Shown: positions 37,776-47,968, counted from the stretch's first letter. The stretch: DNA of 64,000 nt from Desulfobacula sp. (GCA_023701135.1 JAMPXP010000004.1:124001-188000); one strand, 5' to 3'. Numbers and translations: made by a program. Notes: generated from the letters alone by a model not told the origin.

Positions 37776-39962
37776 TCAAATAAATAAATCTTCAGGCATC
37801 CATCCAAGACCAAACAGGTCAAGCCCGAAGTCGGGGCTATAGGGGCCGAGCCAGGCCCAGAAGCCGGACCATAATTCTTCCACCATTCCTTCCCTTTGCA
37901 TTTTTTCAAAATCTCTTTTGGAAACATTGACCGAATACCGCTGAAGTTTTCGCATATTATGGCGTGTCGGGCCGATTCGCCTTAACTCATCCATCCATGT
38001 TTGACTTCCTTTGAATTTTACAAAAAGCGGCTGGGTAGAATTTTCGATCAGGTTAAATGACGTTGCAGCAGTACGAAAATGGATATGAACCTGAGTTGCA
38101 TCTTTTTCCAGCCAGTCTTTGAACCGATGCCCTGTATCGTTGACTCTGCTGTAAAACAAGGAAAAATAACGACTGAAGGCTTCCGGATGTTGAGGATTGA
38201 ATCCGGGCAAACTCATTAATTCTATCGTTGTATCTTCCCCTTTTCGCAACAATCCTCCGGGAGCCGGTTTTGGCGGCACAAAAACATGGATCGCACCCAA
38301 TTTTCCGGTTTTGTTGAGCTTTCCTTCCCGGTTGCATCGTCCTCCTGCCTGGGCGATTGAGTCCAGTCCGGCAAGAGCACGATATACAACCGGAAAATCA
38401 ATATCAACCCCTGCTTCAACCAATTGAGTGCTGATGACGCGAATGGGTGAGCCTTTTTCAAGAGTTTCTTTGATTGCCCGGATGACCTCTGACCGGTGAT
38501 CCCCGCACATGAGGGCGGAAAGATGAATCGTTCCTTCCGGCATAAGTCTGAACAAATCATAGCAATCACGCCGGGTATTGACCACACAAAGGGCCTGATC
38601 ATTTTCCTTCAGCTTTTCAGCAATATCCTCCCATGTGTTCCGAATTTTCAAATCTTGAGGAAAACAAGTTTCTGTCCGCTTCAGTTGGTCATAAAGTTCA
38701 AAACGGTTGGCTATGATTTCATGGGGCGTATCAAGATTTGGAAGGGCTGGTTGTGTAGCAGTAGCAAGAACCATAGTGACCCCGTAGTGCCGGGTAAGGT
38801 GGTTGATGACGTTGACGCACGGGTCGAGAAGCCCCGGCGGGAGAAGCTGGGCCTCATCAAGGATAACCACACTGTTGACAATGTTATGGAGTTTCCGGCA
38901 ACGGCCCGGCCTTGCTGCATACAATGACTCGAAAAACTGTACGTTGGTGGTAACGATAACAGGGGCGTCCCAATTTTCCGAGGCAAGGCGGGTACGCTGG
39001 GTTTCCTTATCCGGATCAAGGTTGCTGTGATGTTCTACGACATTTTCAGCTCCGAAAATATCCGATAGAATTTTTGCGGTTTGTTCAATAATGCTGGTAT
39101 AGGGAATCACATAGATAATCCGGTCTTTTCCGTGCTTCACGGCATGGTCAAGTGCGAAAGCCATGCCTGAAAGCGTTTTCCCGCCGCCAGTGGGAACACT
39201 GAGGGAAAAAAGACCTGAATCCTCATTTGCAGCCTTCCGGCAGGCAGATAAAATATGGTTTCGAATTTTATTGATATCGTTCTCAGGGCCTTTCTTTTTC
39301 ATGGATTCCATATGGGAATCGAATAGTTCTTTTAGTTCGGATAAACCAGGATATCCTTTTCTGATTTCGGAATTGGCCGGGGTCATAAAGCTTTCCGTAT
39401 CCAAGAAATCCGCATCCACCAGACATGAAAAAAGCATTCTTATCCAGATATGAAAATGGTCTTTCTTTACAAAGGGAGGAAGATTGACCCCCTGCCTGAT
39501 ATTTTTTTCAAATTCATTTACGACAGCGCGAATCCGGGCAAGGTTTATTCTCCCTTCCTCTAATCGAAACTCAAGCGCGGCCCGCCCCGTATCGGAGGGA
39601 TAGAAATCCGGTAATCCGGCATGGTGCCCGGCTGAAAGATAAGCATAGATCAGACCCAACTGAGGCCCCAGGCAATCCGTGGCATAGGCGGCCCCGGCGC
39701 TTGAGTGATTTATTCTACCAAGCCCGGTTCCGTCATATTCAGAATCATCAAGTCTATTTTCCCGGAGAAGATAAACCTGAAACTCGTCCGCCGCTTTACC
39801 AAAATCATGAAGCCAACCCGCATTCCAGGCCCATTTAGAAGATAGAAATTTATCTGCAAAGGCAGATGCCATTTCGGCAACGTTTTTTAAGTGGTCCTCA
39901 AGCCGCTGCCATTCTGAACGAGGTTTGCCGTCCTTGCTGTGGGCGTAATAGTCTTTTATCAT
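37776..39962 (-). CDS. cas3: Cas3 HD nuclease-helicase
   Basis: HLKNVAEMASAFADKF...GWLHDFGKAADEF (HD); SVPTGGGKTLSGMAFALDHA; SVVILDEAQLLPP. Start moved to MIKDYYAHSK at 39962 (AAGGAGG RBS). Confidence 0.96.
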   Translation of the reverse strand: MIKDYYAHSKDGKPRSEWQRLEDHLKNVAEMASAFADKFLSSKWAWNAGWLHDFGKAADEFQVYLLRENRLDDSEYDGTGLGRINHSSAGAAYATDCLGPQLGLIYAYLSAGHHAGLPDFYPSDTGRAALEFRLEEGRINLARIRAVVNEFEKNIRQGVNLPPFVKKDHFHIWIRMLFSCLVDADFLDTESFMTPANSEIRKGYPGLSELKELFDSHMESMKKKGPENDINKIRNHILSACRKAANEDSGLFSLSVPTGGGKTLSGMAFALDHAVKHGKDRIIYVIPYTSIIEQTAKILSDIFGAENVVEHHSNLDPDKETQRTRLASENWDAPVIVTTNVQFFESLYAARPGRCRKLHNIVNSVVILDEAQLLPPGLLDPCVNVINHLTRHYGVTMVLATATQPALPNLDTPHEIIANRFELYDQLKRTETCFPQDLKIRNTWEDIAEKLKENDQALCVVNTRRDCYDLFRLMPEGTIHLSALMCGDHRSEVIRAIKETLEKGSPIRVISTQLVEAGVDIDFPVVYRALAGLDSIAQAGGRCNREGKLNKTGKLGAIHVFVPPKPAPGGLLRKGEDTTIELMSLPGFNPQHPEAFSRYFSLFYSRVNDTGHRFKDWLEKDATQVHIHFRTAATSFNLIENSTQPLFVKFKGSQTWMDELRRIGPTRHNMRKLQRYSVNVSKRDFEKMQREGMVEELWSGFWAWLGPYSPDFGLDLFGLGWMPEDLFI

Positions 39963-40029
39963 ATGAGATACCTCCTTGAAATTATCCCTATTATAAAACC
40001 CACCTGGGACAAAACCGGTCCCATTTGAA

Positions 40030-41040
40030 TCATTTTTTTTCATAATTTTTTATAGCCTCCAGACTTTTTTCCAGATCGGCCCAGATCTCCTGTTTCAGGT
40101 CATCGGGCGAAAGGAGCAGGGCGTCTTTGCCAAAGGACAGGACCCAGGATTTGATGTCGCGGCGGCCCGAGGAGGTCATGGTCAGGATGAGGGAACCGTC
40201 CGGGTGTTCGATGAGGATCTGGTCCCCGGCCCAGGTTTTCTCTTTGATGTACCGGGCCACGGCCGGGCTGAACCGGATTTTTACGGAGACGGGATCTCCA
40301 TGGGTCAGGTCAAAGGCGGAATCCAGGGTTTCTTCCGGGTCAAAGCCCGGAGGGTAAGTGGTGCTGCGGTTCAGGGGCCGGATACGGCGGATGCGCTCGA
40401 CGGCATAGCTCCGGACCTGGCGATTCTTGAGCTTGACGGCAAAGAGGTAGAGGCCGCCCCGGTTTTCGTAGAAATGCAGGGGGCCGATGTCTTCTTCGGT
40501 GATTTCATCCTTATAAAAGGCGTGATAGGTGATGCGGCAGGCTGTGCGGTTCAGGATGGATTCCGTAAGGGTCCGGATGGTGTCTTCTTTTCCCCCATAG
40601 GTTTTGGAGCCCATGGTTTTGCAGATGAAGATGCGCTTCAGGGCCGACAGCTCGGTTTGGGTGTCTTCGGGCAGAAAAAGCATGAGCTTGGCAATGGCGG
40701 CGGCGATGTGGCCGCTGATGTCCGTTCCCCTGAAAATCACGGATTCGCCGGCCAGCATGGAAAGGGAAATGATTTCGGGAAGGGACAGGGCGATTTTCGG
40801 GAGGTCCAGGTTGGGCATGCGGGAAAGGTAAGCGGAATCGATGCGCCAGTGTTTTTCCCTTTCAGGACCGTCGCGGTCGTCATAGACCGGGATGGCCAGG
40901 TCTTCAACAACCTGTATGGCCCTGGACACGGAGCGGATGGAAATGCCCAGTTCCAGGGACAGTTCTTTTCTCGTGACGCCCTGGGGCCGGGATAAAAGGC
41001 CCAGGGTGCGGATCAACTGGACAAGATTTTTTCCCCTCAT
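40030..41040 (-). CDS. WYL-domain HTH transcriptional regulator adjacent to cas3
   Basis: LIRTLGLLSRPQGVTRKELSLELGISIRSVSRAIQVVEDL winged HTH; WYL-like central region (ITYHAFYKDEITEEDIGPLHFYENRGGLYLFAVKLKNRQVRSYAVERIRRI). Confidence 0.85.
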   Translation of the reverse strand: MRGKNLVQLIRTLGLLSRPQGVTRKELSLELGISIRSVSRAIQVVEDLAIPVYDDRDGPEREKHWRIDSAYLSRMPNLDLPKIALSLPEIISLSMLAGESVIFRGTDISGHIAAAIAKLMLFLPEDTQTELSALKRIFICKTMGSKTYGGKEDTIRTLTESILNRTACRITYHAFYKDEITEEDIGPLHFYENRGGLYLFAVKLKNRQVRSYAVERIRRIRPLNRSTTYPPGFDPEETLDSAFDLTHGDPVSVKIRFSPAVARYIKEKTWAGDQILIEHPDGSLILTMTSSGRRDIKSWVLSFGKDALLLSPDDLKQEIWADLEKSLEAIKNYEKK

Positions 41041-41252
41041 GGATGCTCTCCTTTTTGACTTCACACTTATCCTATTCAGTGCTCCGTCGCAATCGGGGAA
41101 TCCCTTATTTTTTAAAAAAATTTTCAGGACCGGCATTCCCTCAATATATTGCATTTCTTTTTACCCTCCTGATTTTCCTTGCATCGCCGGAAAACAAAGG
41201 ATATGCATTGAAACCGGGGATAAGACAAATTTGGATGAATGATGGGAGAAAA

Positions 41253-41963
41253 ATGCCTGTAACATACGCCGGGCTAAGTTCGGCAGGAAAAAGAAAACGA
41301 AACGAAGACTGTTTTCTCATTAAAGTCCTTGGTCCGGACAGGGTATTGTTTGCCGTTGCGGACGGGCTGGGCGGCCAGCCATCAGGCCATATCGCATCCC
41401 TGACCGCCATCCGGGCCATAGAAACCCTTTTCCCCGGCGCCGGGCTATCTGAAACGGAAATGGCCGGGATGGTCCTAAAGGTGGACGATGCCGTTAAGGA
41501 ATCGGCAAAAACCGACCCGGCCCTGGAATACATGGGCACGACCCTGACGGTTGCCCTGTTTGACAAGGGCAGAGTGATCTGGGCCCACGTCGGCGACGCA
41601 AGGCTTTATCATTTAAGGCAACGCAGGCTTTCACAGATCACAACGGATCAAACCATGGCCCAGTTCCTGGTTGAAGAAGGCGAGATCACCCGGAAAGAAG
41701 CCCTGACCCATCCCATGCAGCATTTTCTGGCCCAGAGCCTTGGCGGCGGGGGGTGCGAGCCCGAATCCGGGTCCTTTAACATTCTACCCGGAGAAATCGT
41801 CCTGCTGTGTTCCGATGGTCTGTATTCCGAAATAGACGAAGATCGGATCATCGCCCTCCTGTCTTCACAGCATGGGATAGAGGAAAAAGTCCGCCTTCTG
41901 GTCAAGGCCGCAGAAGATTCCGGCGGCCTTGACAATATCACTGGGGTTTGCCTGGAATTTTAA
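41253..41963 (+). CDS. PP2C-family protein phosphatase
   Basis: AGLSSAGKRKRNEDCFLI, LFAVADGLGGQPSGHIAS, VIWAHVGDARLYHLR, VLLCSDGLYSEIDE, DNITGVCL. Start is approximate. Confidence 0.93.
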   Translation: MPVTYAGLSSAGKRKRNEDCFLIKVLGPDRVLFAVADGLGGQPSGHIASLTAIRAIETLFPGAGLSETEMAGMVLKVDDAVKESAKTDPALEYMGTTLTVALFDKGRVIWAHVGDARLYHLRQRRLSQITTDQTMAQFLVEEGEITRKEALTHPMQHFLAQSLGGGGCEPESGSFNILPGEIVLLCSDGLYSEIDEDRIIALLSSQHGIEEKVRLLVKAAEDSGGLDNITGVCLEF

Positions 41964-42046
41964 CCGGCCCATATTTTTCTTGACAACACACAAAATAGTA
42001 TTTTACAGGTTTCCGAGAACGTACATCAACCCTGATTAAAGACAAT

Positions 42047-43825
42047 ATGCCAATGGAAAATTTCCGGATCGAACGACGGACATCAGAACGGAAGAAACTG
42101 GATCCCATGGGCATCGGTATCGCCCATATTGAACATGTGAAAAGCATAGACGATTCCCATGACGAATTCAGAAAGCCGGCCCGCTATATCGACATTGTGG
42201 ACAGGAGCTGCGACGGCCTCTGCCTGAGAGTAACCGGGGCGGAGGAGATCAGCAGCCCCTTTGTCCTTGAAATCTGCAGCCATGACCGGCAGGCCTGGGA
42301 AACGGCCCTGTGTGAACACAGGTGGGTGATCCGAGACGGCAAGCACGATGATTTCTCGATCATGGGCTGCTGTTTCCGGAAAATGGACATGGCTCCGGAG
42401 GACAAGCCCAAAGCCCTTTATATCCCCCGGTCCGAGGATTATGGGTTTATCCGGTCAACCCGAATTTTTCAGGCCATTGATCGCAGCGGGGTGTGTCCCT
42501 TTTTAAATATCTTGAATTTCAGGGTCGTCAAATCCGGCGAACTGATCATGAAACAGGGGGAAAAAGGCGATGCCTGTTTTCTGATTCAAAAGGGCACCGG
42601 TATTGTTTTCATTGAAAAAGATCAAAAAACGCACCGGGTTGCAAGAGTAAAAAAGGGTGACCTTATTGGAGAAATGGCCATTTTAACCGGTGAAGTCCGA
42701 AATGCAGGTGTTATGGCAGAAACCGATATGGAACTGTGGTCCCTTGAAAAAGACAAATTTGACCGGTTGATGGAAAAATACCCGGATATCAGAGGCTTTT
42801 TAACGGAACTGATAACAGAACGATTTGTTTCCAGAACAAAAATTGCCGACCGGAAAATAGGTAAATATCTAATCCAGCACAAAATAGGGACAGGCGGCTA
42901 TGCAATTGTATATGGCGGCAAACATGAATTGTTGAATATGCCGGTGGCCATCAAGATGATGAAGCATGATATGGCCATGGAAAAAACCTTTCTCCATAAT
43001 TTCCGGAATGAAGCCAGGATGATTGCCCAGTTTAATCATGAAAATATCGTAAAGGTTTATGATATCGAGGAAAGGTACCGGACCGTCTTCATTATCATGG
43101 AGCTGCTGGAAGGAGCCTCCCTTGAGGAAATCCTGGAGAATAAAACCCGCCTGCCTTATGCCAAGGGAATCGATTACCTGATCCAGATCTGTTCGGGACT
43201 GCAGTACGCCCATGCCAAGGGAATTGTTCACCAGGACATCAAGCCGGCCAATATCTTTATAACCCATGAAGATACTGTGAAAATCCTTGACTTCGGGCTT
43301 GCCTGCCCTTCCGCCACTGAAAACACCGATACGCCCGGCACACCCTTTTACATGTCTCCGGAGCAGATCGAAATGGATTCCGTCGATGAACGCTCGGATA
43401 TCTATGCCCTAGGAATCATGACCTATGAAATGATTCTCGGTCAACGGCCCTATCCCGAAAATGATCTGCTGAAACTGATGGATCTCCACGTCGAGGCCGA
43501 TATCCCGGACCCCTGGGCGACAGATCCCGGCATTCCCGGGGAATTGAGGGATTTTATTTTAAAAGCATGCAGCCGGAACAGATCGGACCGATACAAAAAT
43601 ATAGGGGAAATCCTGTCTTTTTTAAAGCCGCTTAAGGACGGGGCCAGTCAGGGCGACACACTGGCGATATCGGAAAAGAGAAAAATGACCTCTTTGTTTT
43701 TGTTTTCCAGTGAAAGCCGGCAACTGGAATTGAACAAGCTGCTGGAAGAATTTGCTTTAAAGGCCCAACAGCTTGGGATAACCATTAAGGCTGCGGATTT
43801 TAAAAATATTCACATCAGTTCTTGA
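42047..43825 (+). CDS. PilZ-like + cyclic-nucleotide-binding + Ser/Thr protein kinase fusion
   Basis: RRTSER...DRSCDG (PilZ-type RxxxR/DxSxxG); ELIMKQGEKGDACFLIQKGTGIVFIE...GDLIGEMAILTGEVRNAGVMAETD (cNMP); KIGTGGYAIVYGG...VAIKMM...GIVHQDIKPANIFI...ILDFGLA...GTPFYMSPEQ (kinase). Confidence 0.9.
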   Translation: MPMENFRIERRTSERKKLDPMGIGIAHIEHVKSIDDSHDEFRKPARYIDIVDRSCDGLCLRVTGAEEISSPFVLEICSHDRQAWETALCEHRWVIRDGKHDDFSIMGCCFRKMDMAPEDKPKALYIPRSEDYGFIRSTRIFQAIDRSGVCPFLNILNFRVVKSGELIMKQGEKGDACFLIQKGTGIVFIEKDQKTHRVARVKKGDLIGEMAILTGEVRNAGVMAETDMELWSLEKDKFDRLMEKYPDIRGFLTELITERFVSRTKIADRKIGKYLIQHKIGTGGYAIVYGGKHELLNMPVAIKMMKHDMAMEKTFLHNFRNEARMIAQFNHENIVKVYDIEERYRTVFIIMELLEGASLEEILENKTRLPYAKGIDYLIQICSGLQYAHAKGIVHQDIKPANIFITHEDTVKILDFGLACPSATENTDTPGTPFYMSPEQIEMDSVDERSDIYALGIMTYEMILGQRPYPENDLLKLMDLHVEADIPDPWATDPGIPGELRDFILKACSRNRSDRYKNIGEILSFLKPLKDGASQGDTLAISEKRKMTSLFLFSSESRQLELNKLLEEFALKAQQLGITIKAADFKNIHISS

Positions 43826-43878
43826 TCATCCCGGCCGTATTTTGTTTTTTTGACTACTCTGTTTAAAGGAAATTTCAA

Positions 43879-46800
43879 ATGGAATGCCCGATATGCAGAT
43901 CCATCAATCCTTCGGAATTTAAATTCTGCGGCCGGTGTGGGTCGGAAATCAACCAAAGCTCTGGATCAGGGGAAAAGCCTTCGGAGCATAAAAGTGAACG
44001 CAAGCATGTGACCGTCTTGTTTTCGGACCTGTCAGGGTATACGGCCATGACCGAGCGTCTTGATCCGGAAGAGGTCCGGGCGATTTTAAACAAAGTGTTT
44101 AAAACCGTTTCAAATATCATTGAAAAATTCGACGGATTTATTGAACGATACATCGGCGACTCGGTCATGGCGGTCTTCGGAATCCCCAAAGCCCATGAGG
44201 ATGACCCTTCAAGGGCCGTCCATGCCGCCTTTGAAATCCATGCGGCCGTAAAATCAATGAATTCCTGGATCCGGGAAAAAACCGGGCAGCCCGTTTCCAT
44301 GCATACGGGCATCAATACAGGACTGGTCGTTACCGGAGAGGTGAATGCGGAAACCGGCTCCCATGGCTTAACCGGATTAACCATCAATATTGCCTCCCGT
44401 CTTGAAGGCCTTTCCAAAGATGAGGAAATTTTAGTCGGGCCGGAAACCCATAAACTGACGGAACATCTTTTCGATTTTCAGGCCCTCAAACCCGTTCAGG
44501 TGAAAGGCAAATCGGAATTATTACCGGTCTATAAAGCCCTGTCAAAAAAACAGAAGACCTTTTCTGAACCGCCAAAAACATCTTTTTCAGGCAGAACGGA
44601 AGAACTTGCTCTGCTGACTGAATTGTCGGATCAAATCCTCCGCACCGGCACCGGCCATATTGTGTTTATCATCGGAGATCCCGGCATCGGAAAATCCCGG
44701 CTGGTCGAAGAGTATAAAAAGCAATTGTCCCATGACGGACTATTATGGCTGGAGGGACGGTCCTCTTCATATCTTCAGGAAACAAGCTATGGCACTTTTT
44801 TAAATATTTTAAAAAAATATGCCGGCATCAAGGATGCTGACGACGATATAAACGGATGGAATAAACTTGAAGAAAAATTAACCCGTTTGTTTCCGGAGGA
44901 GGTTCCCGATACCCTGCCCTACCTGGCAACCCTGCTGTCATTAAAAATAAAGGGAAATTTATTGAACAAGGTACTGTTTCTGGATGGAGAGGCCTTCAAG
45001 AATCAGATCTTCAGGGCCTTTTACCTTTTCCTGAAACGGTTGACAGAGGATCGGCCCGTGGTGCTTGAATTTGAAGATTACCACTGGGCCGATCAGTCGA
45101 CTGTTGATTTATTGGGGCATCTCATCCCCATGGTGTGTGACGTTCCTCTATTATTATTGTTTGTCAGCAGGGATACAAAAAACCTGCCGGCGGCAGAAAC
45201 AAGAACCTTGCTGCAAAGCGAATACAGCGACCACTATTCCGAAATCATCTTAGAGCCCCTTTCCAGGGAGACCATTCTTGAACTGGCCTGCAAAAAATTG
45301 AATTCTGAGCCCATCTCTTCGGAATTAAGCGGATTGATTCATCGAAAATGCGAAGGGAATCCCCTTTACCTGGAAGAGCTTTTCCGAACCCTGAACCACG
45401 GCAATCTAATCGAAAAAAATGAAGCCACCGGACAGTACACCATAACCCCGTTGGCCGGCAAAGTCCCTATTCCGGATACGCTGAGAGGGATCGTTGAATC
45501 AAGCATTGACCGGCTGGATGAAGATATCAAGGAACTCTTAAAATCAGCTTCCGTCATTGGAAGGAATTTTTTTTACCGCTTGTTGGAGGCGGTTGAAAAG
45601 AGCAATGAACATTTAGATTCCGAGTTGTCTGTTTTAATGCGAGAAAACCTGATCAGAAAAAACACCCAAAATCCTGAACCCGAGTATTTTTTTTATCATG
45701 ATTTGATTAGAGACGCCGCCTATGAAACCATCCTGCTGACGCACCGGGAAAAACTGCACCGCAAGGTGGGGGAAGCCATTGAAAATATTTTTAATGACCA
45801 GATCGAAAAATTTTATGGCCTGCTCTCCTATCATTTTGCAAAGGCCTCCCAATGGGGCAAGGCCCAGAAATATCTGATCAAAGCCGGGGACCAGGCCAGC
45901 CGGATCGCCGGGGATTCGGAAGCCCTGGCATACTACAAAAAAGCCCTGGCCGCCCATGAACAATCGTTTGGAAACAAGCTGGATGATTTTGAAAAAGCGG
46001 TTTATCAAAGAAAATTGGGGGAAATCTATTTCAGGCGGGGCGAACACGACAAAGCCTTGATCTCTCTTCGGCAAGCCTTTCATCTATTGGGGATAACCTA
46101 TCCCTTCGGCAAATGGCGGATAAGGGCTGCGATTTTAAATCAAGGCATCCGGCAGATCATCAAAAGAATATGCCGGATTTTTCATTCGCCAAGGATGAAC
46201 AGCCAATTGAGCCGAACCGAAGAAGAAGTCTGTAATATCTTTGAAACCATGATCTGGATTGATTTTTTTATCAACCAGGAGCGCCTTGCCTTTGATCTGA
46301 TTGCGGCATTGAATTATGCAGAAAGAATCGAATCACGGCCAAGGATGGTCCAGGGATATGCAGGGATGGGACTCCTGTCTGACACCCTGGGGCTTCCGTC
46401 CATTGCACGAAAATATCATGATTTGTCCATGCGGCAGATTCAAACGATTGAAGAAGGATTGATAACAGCAACCGTCTATCTTTGCCTGGGGTATCATTAT
46501 GGTTTTCAGGGCAGATGGAAGGATGCCCTGGAATCCTATGAAAAATCAGCAGATCAATTTAAAACGATCGGCCATTTAAAAAAATGGGGAAATGCAAAGC
46601 TCATGTCGGGTCATATCTTTTTATTTCAAGGCCAATTTGCCCGGAGTCTTGAAATCAGCATGGACATCGCCCAGGCCGGCTTGGAAACCGGAGACCATCA
46701 GTTAAGAGGCCACGGCCTCAGCAGCATGGGCGCTAATCAGATTTATACCGATTCTGTGGATGAGGCCATGTCAAACCTGAAACAAGCCGTGAAACTCCTG

Positions 46801-47367
46801 GAGTCCATTCCGGATTATTATGCCTTAGGCGCTGCAAATACCGACCTTGCAAGGTGTTATCTGACTAAGGGAGATGTGAAGGCGGCCCATGCCATCTTAA
46901 AGAACAATGAAAAAATGATCACACAAAAAGGACTTCACGGTTTCATCGTCAGTCTGTTCTATAATACTCTGGCGGAAGCCTGGTTAAATATATTTGAAAC
47001 ATCGATTGACGTCGGTGAAAAAATCAGTTTGGGGAAATTAAAACATTATATTTCAAAGGCAACCCGGCATGCCCGCCATTTTGCATGCGGCCGGCCCAGG
47101 GCCTTAAGATTAAAAGCCCTGTTTTTCTGGTTGGCGGGAGACCCCCGGAAGGCGCGCAAATTCTGGGAAAAAGGTCTTGGCCTGTGTCAAGAACTCAATT
47201 TCCGCCATGAAGAGGGACTGATATATTCGGATATGGGAAACCGGCTTCACGATTCAGCCTGTTTGAAAAAGGCCCGGGAAATTTTCATGGAAACAGGCGC
47301 GAACCTGAATTTGATCGCTGTAAAAAAATCCATTGAAGCCCAGGAGGCGAGCCGGGATGAAAAGTAA
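43879..47367 (+). CDS. zinc-ribbon + class III nucleotide cyclase + AAA ATPase + TPR protein
   Basis: MECPICRSINPSEFKFCGRCGSEI; HVTVLFSDLSGYTAMTERL...RYIGDSVMAVFG...INIASRLEG; IIGDPGIGKSRLVEEY; TPR-like repeats. Confidence 0.93.
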   Translation: MECPICRSINPSEFKFCGRCGSEINQSSGSGEKPSEHKSERKHVTVLFSDLSGYTAMTERLDPEEVRAILNKVFKTVSNIIEKFDGFIERYIGDSVMAVFGIPKAHEDDPSRAVHAAFEIHAAVKSMNSWIREKTGQPVSMHTGINTGLVVTGEVNAETGSHGLTGLTINIASRLEGLSKDEEILVGPETHKLTEHLFDFQALKPVQVKGKSELLPVYKALSKKQKTFSEPPKTSFSGRTEELALLTELSDQILRTGTGHIVFIIGDPGIGKSRLVEEYKKQLSHDGLLWLEGRSSSYLQETSYGTFLNILKKYAGIKDADDDINGWNKLEEKLTRLFPEEVPDTLPYLATLLSLKIKGNLLNKVLFLDGEAFKNQIFRAFYLFLKRLTEDRPVVLEFEDYHWADQSTVDLLGHLIPMVCDVPLLLLFVSRDTKNLPAAETRTLLQSEYSDHYSEIILEPLSRETILELACKKLNSEPISSELSGLIHRKCEGNPLYLEELFRTLNHGNLIEKNEATGQYTITPLAGKVPIPDTLRGIVESSIDRLDEDIKELLKSASVIGRNFFYRLLEAVEKSNEHLDSELSVLMRENLIRKNTQNPEPEYFFYHDLIRDAAYETILLTHREKLHRKVGEAIENIFNDQIEKFYGLLSYHFAKASQWGKAQKYLIKAGDQASRIAGDSEALAYYKKALAAHEQSFGNKLDDFEKAVYQRKLGEIYFRRGEHDKALISLRQAFHLLGITYPFGKWRIRAAILNQGIRQIIKRICRIFHSPRMNSQLSRTEEEVCNIFETMIWIDFFINQERLAFDLIAALNYAERIESRPRMVQGYAGMGLLSDTLGLPSIARKYHDLSMRQIQTIEEGLITATVYLCLGYHYGFQGRWKDALESYEKSADQFKTIGHLKKWGNAKLMSGHIFLFQGQFARSLEISMDIAQAGLETGDHQLRGHGLSSMGANQIYTDSVDEAMSNLKQAVKLLESIPDYYALGAANTDLARCYLTKGDVKAAHAILKNNEKMITQKGLHGFIVSLFYNTLAEAWLNIFETSIDVGEKISLGKLKHYISKATRHARHFACGRPRALRLKALFFWLAGDPRKARKFWEKGLGLCQELNFRHEEGLIYSDMGNRLHDSACLKKAREIFMETGANLNLIAVKKSIEAQEASRDEK

Positions 47368-47416
47368 AAATTCACCCGGTTTTTCATAAAACCGTTCGGT
47401 GCTCCAGGGGTCAGGA

Positions 47417-47671
47417 TTAATAATGGTATCTGAGCTGGGCGATCAGGACAGCATCATTTTCAATTTTATAAATGATCCGGTGCTCGTGGCTGATTCTTCT
47501 AGACCAGTATCCGGCAAGATTGTGTTTGAGGGGTTCGGGTTTCCCGAGGCCTTCATATTTGTTTCGCAGGATGTCTTTGATAAGGGTATTAATCCGGTTC
47601 AGAGTTCTTTTATCCGTGTTCTGCCAGTACAAATAGTCTTCCCAGGCATGTTCGGAGAATATCAGCTTCAT
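47417..47671 (-). CDS. yoeB: YoeB mRNA interferase toxin
   Basis: MKLIFSEHAWEDYLYWQNTDKRTLNRINTLIKDILRNKYEGLGKPEPLKHNLAGYWSRRISHEHRIIYKI. Confidence 0.97.
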   Translation of the reverse strand: MKLIFSEHAWEDYLYWQNTDKRTLNRINTLIKDILRNKYEGLGKPEPLKHNLAGYWSRRISHEHRIIYKIENDAVLIAQLRYHY

Positions 47672-47919
47672 TCAGCCAGTTCTCTTTCTTTTCCCCGGCC
47701 CTTTGTCAGTTCTTCTATGGATTCCATCAGTCTTTTTGCGTTCTTCGGGCTCTGCAATAAATATGCGGTTTCATTCAGTGCTTCATAATCCTGGAGAGAC
47801 AGCAAGACCACAGCTTCATTATTTTTGCGGGTGATGATGATCGGATCATGATCGTCGCAGACTTGTTTTATGGTGCCGGCAAGATTATTCCTTGCCGTTG
47901 TATACGTGATGGCTCTCAT
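47668..47919 (-). CDS. yefM: YefM antitoxin
   Basis: MRAITYTTARNNLAGTIKQVCDDHDPIIITRKNNEAVVLLSLQDYEALNETAYLL; overlaps yoeB. Confidence 0.96.
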   Translation of the reverse strand: MRAITYTTARNNLAGTIKQVCDDHDPIIITRKNNEAVVLLSLQDYEALNETAYLLQSPKNAKRLMESIEELTKGRGKERELAE

Positions 47920-47950
47920 TTATTTCCTCCGGAAAGATGCTCATTATAGA

Positions 47951-47968
47951 TGTACAATATATTGCACA
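47951..47968 (-). promoter_or_regulatory. candidate YefM-YoeB operator
   Basis: TGTACAATATATTGCACA imperfect palindrome just upstream of yefM with a TGTACA core. Confidence 0.55.

Noticed and set aside
47890-47910. GTATACG near the yefM start as part of the GntR regulon
   Set aside because: Single half-site inside the yefM coding region; it lacks the paired/phased arrangement.
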